From Kappaphycus alvarezii (taxonomy: Eukaryota > Rhodophyta > Florideophyceae > Gigartinales > Solieriaceae): DNA of 64,000 nt. The stretch's first letter is position 1. Every line of letters begins with the position of its first letter. A model generated the notes under the pieces. It saw nothing but the letters and a program-made list of their open reading frames with translations. It searched no databases and was not told the DNA's origin. Positions 44,530-55,293 of this stretch are shown here, in pieces. The DNA is taken from the NCBI GenBank assembly GCA_002205965.3, contig NADL03000073.1, positions 310,001-374,000 of the forward strand. The letters run 5' to 3'. Made by a program: the position numbers and the translations under genes.

Positions 44530-46220
44530 ATGATTCACAAGACGTGACTCCGCTTGCAGACGACATTCCACTCACATCAGGTACCTCTCCCACTTCTCAA
44601 AGCTTCACCGTCGATGACGCATTCGAGCTTCAAGGCTTAGGTCGCTTTCAACTCGTTTTGCTAGCACTGACTGGCCTGTGTTGGACCGGCAGAGTCGATG
44701 GAAATGCTGCTTTTGTCATTCATAAAAGCCCCTCTTCAATGCCAATGGGCCATTTCTGATCCGCAAGCTGCACTCATCACCACCGCAGTCGGTATTGGTA
44801 TGCTCACTGGTGCAACCTCGTGGGGTTTATTTTCTGACAAAGCTGGCAGGCGCACAGGTTTTATCCTGTCTACCCTGACCACTTTTGTTTCCGGTCTCGC
44901 CTCTGCTATGGCCCCGAACTACACCTCCCTGCTCATTGCGAGGGGTATAGTCGGTTTCGGAATAGGGGAGTCCCTATCTCCTTTAGTTTACTCATGGAAT
45001 TCCTCCCCAGTACCCACCGGGGAAGAATAGGAATGGGATTGGCGTTGTTCTGGTCCTTGGGAGCTATTTTTGAGGCTGCCGTTGCAATGTCAGTTCTTCC
45101 GCGCTTTGGATGGAGAGCATTAATCGCTGTCTCAACTCTCCCTCTAGCCCTTGTCCTGCTACTCTCATTCTTCTTATCAGAGTCTCCTCGCTGGTTGATG
45201 TCAAAAGGTCGCGTTGATGATGCTATGAGGTCCCTGGCCGAGTGAGCAGGGTCAATGGGGTCCCTTTACCGCCAGGTGACTTGACGTCCCAAGTGATGGC
45301 CAACGAGCCAGGGAAGACACGCCGTTTTGGCCAGTTGGGCGAGTTACTTCGAAAAGGCGTAGGACTCTAGCAATCAAGCTTTGGTTTCTGTGGTTTGTCG
45401 TCGCATTTATCTATTACGGCCTCATCATGTTGCAGCCAGAGGTGATTGCAAAGGAAAACTTGGGCAGAGGTGTGACTACGCGAGGGTCGAGTGCGGCGCC
45501 TTGGCGAGCAGCAATTCTACTTGCACAGCAAACCCATCTGCGTTTTCACAGCTGACGCAGCATGTACTCCCCGCGGCACTTTGGCGGAGACCGATGAGGT
45601 CAGTCATGCTTGTACAAGCCAGTTAACTAAGGCTGACTTCCTGTCAACACTTTGGGCGAGCGTGGGTGAGCTTCCTGGCGTAATTGCCGCGTTCCTTGTG
45701 GTCGAACTTGTTGGGCGTAGGCCGTTGGTAGGTTACTTGTTCGCATCACGGCCACAACTTTTGTGCTGCAGCTTCCTTGTTTGGGGAGAACTGCTGAGAC
45801 TGTAATATTTTCGTGGCTCGAGGAGGCGCCTCGGGTGTATTTCAAGCGGTGTATCTGTTTACAAATGAGATATATCCAAGCGTTATCAGAGCCTCTGCAA
45901 TGGGATTTTCTTCCTCAGTTGCACGGATGGGGTTAATTGTGTCTCCGTTCATAGCGCAGTATGTGGAAAACTTCAACCACGCAGCTGCAATCTGGATTTA
46001 CTTTGGTGTGACTGCCTTTGCGATACTCATCGTAATTGTGATTCCTATTGAAACCACGAGACGCCCCCTGATGAGCTCCATGGATGAGCTTGTGGCAGTG
46101 ATACGTGACGGGGAGGTGAAGAATGGCCCGTCTTTGCAAAAGACCCTGGGGCATCTGCCTTTGTTCGATTTTTCAGATGGCCGGCTCGTATCGATGGTAA
46201 TGGAATATCATAAGGTCTAA
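44530..46220 (+). CDS. MFS transporter, SV2/SVOP-NiaP-like, copy A
   Basis: Twelve-helix major facilitator of the sugar-transporter-like SV2/SVOP group, which includes the plant nicotinate transporter NiaP and organic-cation-type carriers. The substrate here is unknown. Seen in order: 'FELQGLGRFQLVLLALTGLC' (TM1), 'MEMLLLSFIKAPLQCQWAIS', 'GATSWGLFSDKAGRRTGF' with MFS motif A (G...D..GRR), 'IVGFGIGE', 'FWSLGAIFEAAVA', 'ESPRWLMSKGRVDDAM', 'LWASVGELPGVIAAFLVVEL' with 'VGRRP', and finally 'YLFTNEIYPSVIRASAMGFS'. The frame changes at least five times, but each change can be explained by one base missing or extra in a short run (e.g. g4 at 44965-44968, t4 at 45808-45811). The ATG at 44530 fits if one g is missing after acg. 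A paralogue lies inverted at 53066-54731. Copy A has more breaks and might be a young pseudogene instead. Confidence 0.8.
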
Positions 46221-47314
46221 CGCACTCATGCTCATCGCTTCATTTTCCTCTCCGTAAGGAACAGCAGAGATCGCAGCTGCTGAGTTAGAGTTTGAAATCG
46301 CGATTGGTGGAATCGGATACGACGCACCAAGCAGACAGCTGCCACCTTGGACAACGCAAGAGTAGCTACTCGGTTTCGAAGGAGTGGTCGAAATACGTAA
46401 GGAATACACAGGAAGGCAGCTTGTATTTTGTAGACGGTGAGAAGTCTGCATATGCCGCAGGCTTACCGTGTCTGTCGATGTGCCTGTGGGTTGTTAATGA
46501 CAGTGTCCAGCGTGTCCCTCAGAAACGGGCAATCGTGAATGTAAAAATGTCTGGCGCGCTGTCACCGAACACCATGTGTGTCCCGGCAGGTAGATCGTTC
46601 CATGCAGACCTACAAATATGCACAGTGCTGGATTGCTTCGCCGTCCTTTGTTTCTGCTTCGATTGCACACAGTAAGAGAACCACCCTGAACAAACCCGTA
46701 AACAAACCCAGCCGAACCGGAAGCGATCATTTTACATCAATCGGTACCGATTATTCTATCGTAACAGCTCGTCTGGAGCACGGTAGCACGCAAGACAAAT
46801 CGTTGACAAGCGGCGCGTCATTTTCCAAAAGCGTTGTTAACTTTCGAAGAAGTTTGGTCGGCGGCATCGTCAGCTGCCGCGAATGCAAGAGCGCCAGTTC
46901 ATGAGAGATTTCTCAGGTATGCCATCAAGATACTCCATAAAGGATAACCGCGTGCATCTATCCGATGGAAGTGGTGGTGACTTGCGGCTGGCTGCGAACG
47001 AAAATGGGTGCACCAGCCTTTATCAATGCGTTGGTGATGCAATGCTTGTTGGCTCAATGTGAAGATTGAAAACGTATGATAACGAGAGAATTTTAGAAGA
47101 TTTGGTAACGGCACACCCTGTCCGTTCATTTACTCGTTAATCCCCAAAGTTGCATGCTCCAAAGTCAGCCTGAGGCTTGCTCCTGACCTCTGCAGCCTTA
47201 TTCAGACCAACCCACGGCATCTCTAATACTTCCGCTGTCTGAGAACTGTAGTTAGCTCATTCACCCATCATTCGACAGTTACCTTTTCGACAAACGTGAT
47301 CGCCAATATTCGAC
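46221..47314. other. Intergenic, possible undetected gene
   Basis: The plus strand between 46260 and 46680 has coding-like pieces in two frames ('AAELEFEIAIGGIGYDAPSR', 'EIRKEYTGRQLVF', then 'VDGEKSAYAAGLPCLSMCLW' and 'NVKMSGALSPNTMCVPAGRS'). They join as smoothly as the frame breaks seen in the neighbouring real genes. I do not recognise the product. If real it would lie just behind MFS copy A. The remainder up to 47314 shows nothing. Confidence 0.25.
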
Positions 47315-48171
47315 ATGGAGTCTGCCTTTGTCGCCACCATGTCCACCCATGCTCCCCTTTCGCGTCGTTCTGCACTACGACTCGCTGCGCTCTCTATCAC
47401 CTCCGTCTGTCTCCCTCATCCCCCGCATACGCCCTGAGACCTGGGAAACCAAGCAAGGAGCAACTTCTTAACAAGATACGCGAGACAAAACTCCAGAAGA
47501 GATTGAGGAAGAGAAAGCGAGAGTCGCCGCTGAGAAACGCGCTCGTCTTGAGAAACAGCGTGAGCTTACCGCCCGTCGAGCGCAAAAAGCAAGGATTAGA
47601 GGAGAATTCCGGGGCCGAGGTGGAAATCGAGAGCAATTTGCGTGGTCAATACTATTTTCCAACGGCACGGAAACGATATCTGCCTAGGGTGAAACTGGCA
47701 TGGGATACCTTACCAGATGTCGAGGTGGCAGCTCGGGATGAGCGATGGCCCGAGGTGGCGAGCTTGTCGGGTGACGAACTATCGGATGCAGTTTTGCCGA
47801 TGCGTTTGTATGCAAGTTCGCTGGCGGGGCAGGGTTTAAGCTTGAATGCCAAGTTTATAGATCAAATGAATGCTCAGGCTGATGCTTATGAGCAATCATT
47901 TAAAGAAATTAAAAGGGGGTGCGAAGAAAAGCAAAGAGAGGTAGTGTTGGATATGGTTGGGGACATGAAGAAGGCGATACAGGGTTATAGAAGAAGTGGC
48001 CATCTGGAGGCCGATGACTTTGGTATTGGGGAGATCCCGACTAATTCGAAAGTTGGTTCTGGATTTGGGAATAATAATACCGCTTTGTACAGGAGGAATA
48101 GAGCGTTAAAGAGGTTACAGGGGGGTAAAGTACGCCAAACATGTCGTACGTTTTATTGTCTGAGAATGTGA
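47315..48171 (+). CDS. Putative thylakoid-lumen protein with Tat-type signal
   Basis: The ATG at 47315 opens 'MESAFVATMSTHAPLSRRSA', followed by 'LRLAALSITSVCLP'. That is a transit-like N-terminus, a twin arginine and a hydrophobic stretch. One base later in frame comes 'SSPAYALRPGKPS', with an A-x-A processing site typical of thylakoid-lumen precursors. The mature part starts with a charged helix ('TPEEIEEEKARVAAEKRARL', another frame). The long frame then continues with 'YYFPTARKRYLPRVKLAWDT', 'DAVLPMRLYASSLAGQGLSL' and 'MVGDMKKAIQGYRRSG', helices that suggest a four-helix bundle like the PsbQ or Psb31 extrinsic photosystem II proteins. That last comparison is inference only. At least three frame breaks occur. 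It is convergent with phytochelatin synthase, whose stop lies 250 bp away. Confidence 0.55.
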
Positions 48172-48419
48172 ACCACACCCGAGGAAAAGACAGCATCGCC
48201 TCGTGTCGGCACGACATAGCACCGCAAATGTTGCAAGAGCGACAACCACGTTTACGTTTGCCAATGCGTATGGCACGTCGGCGGATGGCTACGTGTTCTA
48301 TCCTCCGACGTTGCAGGTGCGACTGCGTCCGTCATGAACGAGTTCGCAGTCCCGCCCGTGCTGTCGCCCTAGGTTTCAGGGTCTCCCTCATCCGGCTCTT
48401 GTTATTTTTGCAGCTGTCG

Positions 48420-49350
48420 TCATTTTGACAACTCTCCAGTGTTCCGAAGCCTACTCTCCCCAGGCTTCTTGCTGAACAGCAGAAACCCCCGCGGCTGCCC
48501 GCAAGCATCATCTACCTTCCGTGTTGCTTCGACAAGATCCTCCAACGGCACCCATGGGGTCCATACTGAGCTCGCGGCAGCAATAAAGACAGAATGTTAA
48601 AAGGCACAACAGAAAGAATATGGTACATGGCAGATGAAAAAGATAAAACAGAGCACAATGTCAGCTAGCTTGAACATAAGGACCCGACTATTGCGGCACG
48701 ATAGCTGAGAAGCGAAACTTGATGATAATTCGCCAGCGGGAAGCAGTAAACAAAACTTACCTTAAAACGAGCGACGTCAAGAACAAGAACGCTATCTGTA
48801 GCCTCATCAAAAGCGGCGATGGGACTGAAATGCCCAGTACCTGTCTGTCCCAATGTTTGACGATCGTAAGCGGCGACCACAAACTCGAAGGACCATCCGG
48901 CTTCCCTTTGGCGCTTCCCGTATCATATCCCTAACAGTTTGCAGCTAAACCCCTGGTAGCGCGAACGACGGAACCTTGACAGGCAGCTGTGCAGCGAGCT
49001 CGTCCATGGTGATACCTGTTGTTTTGATGGATTCCATGTTGAGACAGCAATCAAGGAGTGACTCGGCAAACCACGCCAGGGATGGTTCCATACTCGATTG
49101 GGGTCGATTTGAAGGGCATTGAGTATGGTGGAGAGGGTAGTTAGACCGCATAGAGCAGGGTGAGATTGAGTCTGAAACTGGCTGATTAGAGGGAAAAAGG
49201 TTTCGGCATGGCCGGCTAAAGTGCAGAGGTAAAGCGCGATTTGCCTTCTGGTGAATTGAAGTCTACAAGACGGGTGGGAAGCGGACGTCGTAAAAGGACT
49301 TTGGAGGAAGAGCGTTTGGAGTATCAGGGTCGTTAGAAAGGGTTAGTCAT
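48420..49350 (-). CDS. PCS: Phytochelatin synthase (glutathione gamma-glutamylcysteinyltransferase)
   Basis: The enzyme (EC 2.3.2.15) joins gamma-Glu-Cys units of glutathione into metal-binding phytochelatins and is activated by cadmium and other thiol-bound metals. The papain-like N-terminal catalytic domain is complete in pieces: '[20 protein letters not shown]', '[20 protein letters not shown]' with the catalytic cysteine, '[20 protein letters not shown]', and '[19 protein letters not shown]' with the catalytic histidine. '[10 protein letters not shown]' carries the catalytic aspartate, and after an intron come '[19 protein letters not shown]' and '[11 protein letters not shown]'. It ends at a stop (48420-48422) soon after the catalytic domain, so the Cys-rich C-terminal domain of plant enzymes is absent, as in short bacterial and algal forms. 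The start is uncertain: the ATG at 49348-49350 needs a frame correction. Frame breaks near 49220, 48990, 48900 and 48555 are each one or two bases. Confidence 0.85.
48566..48760 (-). other. Spliceosomal intron in phytochelatin synthase
   Basis: Directly after the codon for the lysine of 'DVARFK' the minus strand reads gtaagttttg. A 195-base stretch with a pyrimidine-rich 3' half follows, ending ccgcgagctcag. The next exon resumes with tatgga, giving the family's 'FKY.PHWVPL' continuation. Both splice sites are canonical. It is the only intron I can place in the window. Confidence 0.8.
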
Positions 49351-52300
49351 GTTGTTGGTGCGCGGGAAAAGAAGAGGTTGTGAAAGGGGTTGCTTCGATG
49401 GTCAGTGGGTGTAAGAAGGTGATGCAGGAGGAGGCGAATGTTGGATAAATTTCATGTATAAATAAGTGAAGTAGGAGCCTACGATGCATCTAACGGCAGT
49501 TTTATAGGGTGTTTAACGCTGTCAAATCGTTTATACAAGTTGTAACGAAAGTAGGTGTGGTACGTATGGAGGTACTTTATGCTGCCCATTTAAAAACCCA
49601 AAACAATTTTTGTAATCGAGTCTACGATCTTTCTAGTTTGATGGCTTAACTGATAGCGTTGATTATTGCATCGTCAAGATTACATAAAGTAAAGCAAGCT
49701 GCGTCGAGCACAAACAGCGACCGTCGAACTTGACTTGCCGCAGTTGTCAAGGACTTGCTTTTCGAAAAAGATGATTCTAGACGGCACGGCGGCCTGCATT
49801 GCCGTTATTCAAAAAAAACATTGCTTTTTCGCCATATTCGCCAACACGGAATGTCTTCTATTGTAGTCTTGGTTGTAGTCTTGGGAGTACCAAGTCAATT
49901 TGCTGCAGAAATGACCAGCGTGGCATTAATTTTTTGCAGGCCATACAGCTCGGTTGACGCCTAACGAGCCCCGTCTCAGGTGGTCTTACGCTGGGTCGCG
50001 GTCGCCGTTGTCATAACCGCTCAGAAGCTTCCAGGATACATTAGGGAATTCTGCAGGCCAACAGGTCATACCAAGACGGACTGACCTATGGAATGTGCAC
50101 AAATATGACATTTCGAATTCAGTGCCTTCCCATGTTGCACATTTTTTGAAATATGCACTGCAAAAAGCCCCATAAAGCCGATTCGCTTATCTTTCAGCGA
50201 CCCTTTTCGAGAAGCAAGTATTCCTCCTGACGTATCTTTTGCGGCCTTCCTGCACAAATACCCCTCATCTTATGCCCTTCACAGTTGGCATGTGATCGAG
50301 CACTCACGCTAGGGCCCAACCCGAAATCTGTATCTCATTATTCAAACATCAAATTGTCCACCTATTGCGACACATCTTGACATCAAGCGAGAGCTTCTAG
50401 GTGTAAAGCAGCTGCATCACGTCCCTGCAAGCGTTTGTGCGAAACTTCCCCGGATTCCAAAGTACGCGTTTATCCATATCTCACCCCCTCAAGCACCCAA
50501 AGTACTGTACTCTAGTCATGCCTTCCGCATCAATTCGTTGTATTTTTCAGCAGTACGCCTTTGCATGCATGACTGTATTTAAAATAGCACTACACAAATT
50601 TCACAATCATTATCCTCTTTGAGCGTCGTGTTAGAGACAGAATGTGCAAAACTAAGTTTAGTGCGGGGCACCCCGTACTGAAATTTCTAGTTCTCATTGC
50701 AATTGAAAATTATTAGCTGCATGCAAAATTCCCTTTGCTTCTCTCCTTTATCCACTGGAATTTCATACGATAGTACCATGAAAGAACTTCATTTCATTAT
50801 GCTCAACTTCGAGCAGACTCCGGAGTTGCCTTTAGATCTGCTCATCAGCAAATGCCATTTCTTATTTTCAGAAAATAACTGACCCCATAAAACTTTGTTT
50901 CGAACAAAATATCACAGCTTAGGTTAGCTAGATTGGTGGGGGTAATGGTCTCGTTGAACTTGAATTTTCACCCTTCTAATGGCCAGCCTCATAGGACAAG
51001 GCGTATGCAGAAATGTTCTAGATAAACTCCTTTTTACCTCTGAACCTGATTGGGTGACTGACTCAAATACAAAGCCCTTACAATACTGAAGTGTCTGTAA
51101 CATAGTCTTAAACCTTTAGCGGACCAAAAACCCTCGTTGAATGGCGCATGTGTTTCGCAGATATGGTTCTTCCAAATAATAGACTGTAAGCAAACAATTA
51201 TCTGATTTACGAAAGCCTTTGTCGCGATAAATTGCCCATAATATTTCTTTGAAACCGAGTAGACGTGGTTGCACCTAGTCTGTACCTTTGCGAGCTCGCT
51301 GCAACACAGAGACGATTACTGTGGTGACTCGGGAGCAGCCTTATATTCATCCAAAAGTAGGTCTAATGTACAACAAGACTCGAAGGAGGAGCAAGCAAAG
51401 GAATGTTTATTCATGTGCATTGTTTTTGATGATTTACCACCCTTCGTAATTGTTGGTAAGCAAACTCTTCGAAATGAGATTGAAGCAAGTTTGCGTTCTC
51501 GGGGTCGGACGCTACGTATCATGCAATAATCGATTGTAGGAGACTCATGCGTACTTGATAAATGCGCGTGGGCCCTCTGTAACTCACTGGCTACCGTTGA
51601 TCTTTGGTACCAGCTTCATATTCTTGTAACATGGCGAATATAGAGCGCCAAAGTTAGATTAGTGATTCATAGCTCCATTTGTTTCAAGTCTGAGGTGAAT
51701 TGGGTAGCAATCGAATAAAAGTCTCATCTGTTGAGCATACACGGTAATATTTTAGAACGAGAAAATCTGGAAATAACATCAACGGTTGGCGTCGAAAGCG
51801 TCATTCTGATTTTTAAAAGCAATTAGTAGCCTCACGACTACAGCAACTAGACTTAGACGGAAGAAGTTAACCCGCGAGAAAAATAAACACTACCAAAACA
51901 AGTAAACTGGGCAGCGGCCCCGATATCGAGATGTTTTCCAAAGTTGAGTACTTCCTTATCTAGAACTGTGCGTCCTGCTGCTGACTTTGATCTGTGCCAG
52001 CAATGTCGGGAGCAAGTTGGACTGCGGATGCTGTCTGCTCTAATCCATCGAACTGCGCGATACTATGGAGGCTGCAGCGATGTTGAGTTCATTTCAGGAG
52101 GGCGACGCCACGCAAACGCTTTGAACAGGGTTGGAAGCCCAGGCAGGTTGCTTTGCCATAGGCATTTCGCCAGGTGCAATCTCGGCAAAAACTACTCAAG
52201 TGGCTGGTCGTACTACACGCAAGGTGCAATGCCAACATCTGGGCAAGTCCAATCAGTGGGTACATGACAGCGGAAGGGACGCCTACAGCCTCACATTTTC

Positions 52301-53065
52301 TACTGGAAAGCCTCTCTTGTAAGAGACATCCCGTCTGTAGTGGGCAGTGCCTGCGAAGCCTGTGATATACAAAACCGTGTCATTTGTCTGTGATAGTCCG
52401 AAGATGCCTCTACTGAAACGGAATTTTCCATAGAACTGAATTCTTCTTTCCACTCGTCAGGTCTTGAGAGTGGTTTACCCTTTCCCAAACAAAGCTGCCA
52501 TTTGGAAAGCAAAGGAGCGGAGTCGCGTAGCAACAGGCCTCGAATTGGCCAAGTTGACTTTACGTTTTTTGTTGGCTGCGGATGGTTGGCTCGTAGTTAC
52601 CCACCTTTTGATGCCTGGAATGCACGTGGAACTCCTCGTCAGGTATTTTCAGATTTGGTAACTCATCACTGTCATTCACTCACTGCATTGCACAAGCTTA
52701 GCTCGGAATCTGTTAAACTTTCCGAACTAGTTTGCCTTGGAGGCTCGAATGGATTACAACAGCTTACTGTGAGACACAAATAAGCGATGCCTTGGGGGCC
52801 GAATCATAATACGGTGCTAATAGTTCTATTGGTTGTACGGTACATCGGGACCCTTGATTGCAGGATTGTCAAGCAGCAAGACTTGGCGCCATGATTCATG
52901 GCTCATGAGTACGTTAGTTGTCCCGAAATCAACTCGTCATCAAGTATAGTATGTCATGAGCCGGTGATCTCAATTGTAAGACCATGTTCCCCAAACCTTC
53001 ATCTTCATCGTCCTTGTGGATGTCCGCCAGAAACAAAGCATAGAATACAATCTAAAATACACAGG
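49351..53065. other. Long intergenic stretch, no gene recognised
   Basis: About 3.7 kb between phytochelatin synthase and MFS copy B holds only ORFs below 110 codons. The best candidate for something coding is the plus strand at about 52397-52783, open for 128 codons ('FSIELNSSFHSSGLESGLPF', 'FVGCGWLARSYPPFDAW'), without recognisable motifs. An 86-codon ORF at 51269-51529 is also unplaced. No array, transposase motif or RNA gene was seen. Confidence 0.4.
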
Positions 53066-54731
53066 TTACAACGGAACCTTGCCATCAACTTTGGCACTCC
53101 AACGGAAAAACCGAACAATCCGACTGACCGAGGGATCACTGGCGAACCTGGTCTCTGTTACTTCATCGTATTTCTCGCCATCCCTTACAAGCATTACCAG
53201 TTCGTCAATAGACGAAATCAATGGCCTTTGCGTAGTCTCTATAGGGATCCACATGACGACCACCACAGCCATTACGGATAGAGCGAAATATATCCACATT
53301 GCCAAAGCGTGGTCAAAATTCTCCACATACTGCGCCACAAATGGGGTGAGAGTGAGACCCGCCCTAGCCATACTCGACGAGACGCCCATCGCTGTTGCGC
53401 GAATGACACTGGGATATATCTCGTTGGTGTAAACGTAAATTGCTTGAAAAGCGCCAGAGCTGGCCCCCGCGCCATGAAAAACAGCAAAGTCTCAGCTTGT
53501 CTCCCAATACACGCCAATAAAACCACAAAGCTCACTGCACAAGTCGCATATGTGTAACCCAGCAAGGGGCGTCGACCGATGGAATCAATAACCAAAAAGG
53601 CTACAATGACGCCTGGCATCTCGCCGACGCTTGCCCACAACGTGGACATGTAGTCAGCGACGGTGAGTTGACGGGCGCAATAATCCTCCAACGGGACGTG
53701 CTGCCTGGATGTCTCCAACGGGACGTGCTCTTTGGATGTGGATATGGCGCAGCCGCCTAGAGTCCATCTGCAGATAGGATTCTCGGCACAAGAATGCTCG
53801 CCCAACCTAGCACACTCCATGGTGGCATAGTTGCACCTCTGACCAGTGTTTTCGTTTGCAATGAGCTCCGGTTGCAACATGACATGACCGTAGTAAACAA
53901 AAGCGACGACAAACCACAAGAACCAAATTTTGAGAGCCACACCCCTAGCGCCCTTTCTCAAAAGCTCAGCAACGGTGCCCTGTCCCTCGGAGACGACATC
54001 ACGTAGCTCACCTTGTGGCATTTCAATGCCGTTTGCGTCGGCAATGGCCTGAATCGACCGACGTGCCTCTTCTGTCCTGCCCTTTGCAATGAGCCAGCGC
54101 GGACTTTCAACCAGTAACCAGGAGAGAAGCAGGACAATGCCCAAGGGCATGGACGAGACGACGATGAGCCACCTCCAGCCTAGGGTGGGAACTATAAACA
54201 AGGCGACGATGGATTCAAAGATGGCGCCCAAGGCCCAGAAAAAGGCCAAGGCGAGTCCCCATTTGCCGCGGACGGAGGAGGGCAAAAACTCCATCAACAA
54301 ACTAAAACTGACGGGAACACCACCAATGCCAAAGCCGACGAGACCGCGGGAAATGACCAAAAAGTGGTAATTGGGGAAGCGGCACTAATGAGACCAAACA
54401 AAAAGGTAAAGGCGGTGGAGGCGATGAAACCTGCCCTTCGTCCATAACGGTCCGAGAAGACGCCCCAGGATGTTGCGCCCGAGAGCATGCCGATAGCGAC
54501 GGAGGTAGTAATGAAGGCAGCTTTGGCGTCGGAGATTTTCCAGTCGCATTGAAGCGGAAGTTTGATAAAAGAAAGGATGAGCATTTCCATGGATTCTGCG
54601 GTCCAACAAAGGCCGGCGAGAAGCAGGAGGATTTTTTGGAAAGGTCCAACGCCCAGATGTTCTATTGCATGGTCTACTGGGTAGTGAGTGGGGGCGAGGA
54701 GTGGTGTTGAAGAGGACGGCTTGGGAGACAT
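53066..54731 (-). CDS. MFS transporter, SV2/SVOP-NiaP-like, copy B
   Basis: Paralogue of the 44.5-kb gene, in inverted orientation. The likely start is the second methionine of the open frame (54729-54731, 'MSPKPSSSTPLLAPTHYPVD'). Visible segments are 'LAGLCWTAESMEMLILSFIK', motif A 'GATSWGVFSDRYGRRAGFIA', 'RGLVGFGIGGVPVSFSLLME', 'FFWALGAIFESIVALFIV' and 'ESPRWLIAKGRTEEARRSI'. A Cys-rich loop (residues C..C..C around 'CAENPICRWTLGGC') follows, then 'LWASVGEMPGVIVAFLVI', 'YTNEIYPSVIRATAMG' and 'IETTQRPLISSIDELVMLV' at the end. Only two frame breaks occur, at a c4 run (54373-54376 on the plus strand) and a c5 run (53464-53468). One added base in each restores the family sequence. It is divergent from UTP12 and shares its upstream region. 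Confidence 0.85.
53686..53739 (-). repeat. 27-bp in-frame tandem duplication in MFS copy B
   Basis: Two adjacent 27-bp units (53686-53712 and 53713-53739) differ at three positions. They encode TSRQHVPLE and TSKEHVPLE in the Cys-rich loop. Copy A has no such duplication. Confidence 0.9.
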
Positions 54732-55293
54732 TGGGTTGGGGTAGAGGATTGACGGGGTGAAGATGGTGGGAGGGTGGGCATCTGTGTGGGAGAGGAGGAC
54801 ATGGTGGAAGCGGAGTTGATGATATTGGCTCAATTGTTTACAAGGGCGATAACTGATGGAATAGCCTACGGTAGCTACTACTAGCTAGGCTGATGAGAAC
54901 TCAAACCAGGACAGCTGTCGATGACGTTATCGCAATAGGGACGGCTTGTGTGGTGGTGATGGGAAATGTTTCAATATCCACTCAAGGTCACGTCACTCCA
55001 CGTTGGAATGCACCTCAACGCACGCTAAACTTTCCCTTACAGTACAGTTACAGTACAGTACGTTACAGTACAGTACAGTACAGTACAGTACAGTACATAG
55101 TTCATGCCGCCGACCCACGGCACATTACGTTAACAGTGCATTTACAGTTGTATGCTTACAGTACGAACACGTGTCATTGCGACCTGGGCCACCGGCGATC
55201 AACGTCTCGACGTCGGCATATCCACCGTTCTCCCCCCGGCATCCCAGTCCCACCAGCTCACCGCTCCTCCCCCACCCCTCTCCCCCTTCCACA
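54732..55293. promoter_or_regulatory. Shared upstream region of MFS copy B and UTP12
   Basis: About 560 bp separate the two divergent start codons. An open frame runs through it into UTP12 (from 54946), but it has repetitive content and no conserved sequence, so I treat it as leader. The only structured element is the TACAG array at 55037-55098. Confidence 0.5.
55037..55098. promoter_or_regulatory. TACAG pentamer array
   Basis: About eleven units of tacag/cagta with two breaks (agttac and acgttac), located about 200 bp upstream of the UTP12 ATG and about 305 bp upstream of the MFS copy B start. Every unit junction contains GTAC, so the array has many overlapping short palindromes. Confidence 0.6.

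Noticed and set aside
48141..48428. Plus-strand ORF of 95 codons behind the lumen-protein gene
   Set aside because: It overlaps the 3' end of phytochelatin synthase on the other strand and has arginine-rich, composition-driven translation.
52397..52783. Unassigned 128-codon open frame
   Set aside because: No start codon near its beginning, no motif, and similar lengths occur by chance in this region; kept only as a note in the intergenic entry.
54946..55293. N-terminal extension of UTP12 encoded upstream of 55294
   Set aside because: The frame is open but runs through the TACAG array, gives repetitive translation without family similarity, and the ATG at 55294 has good context and matches the family start.
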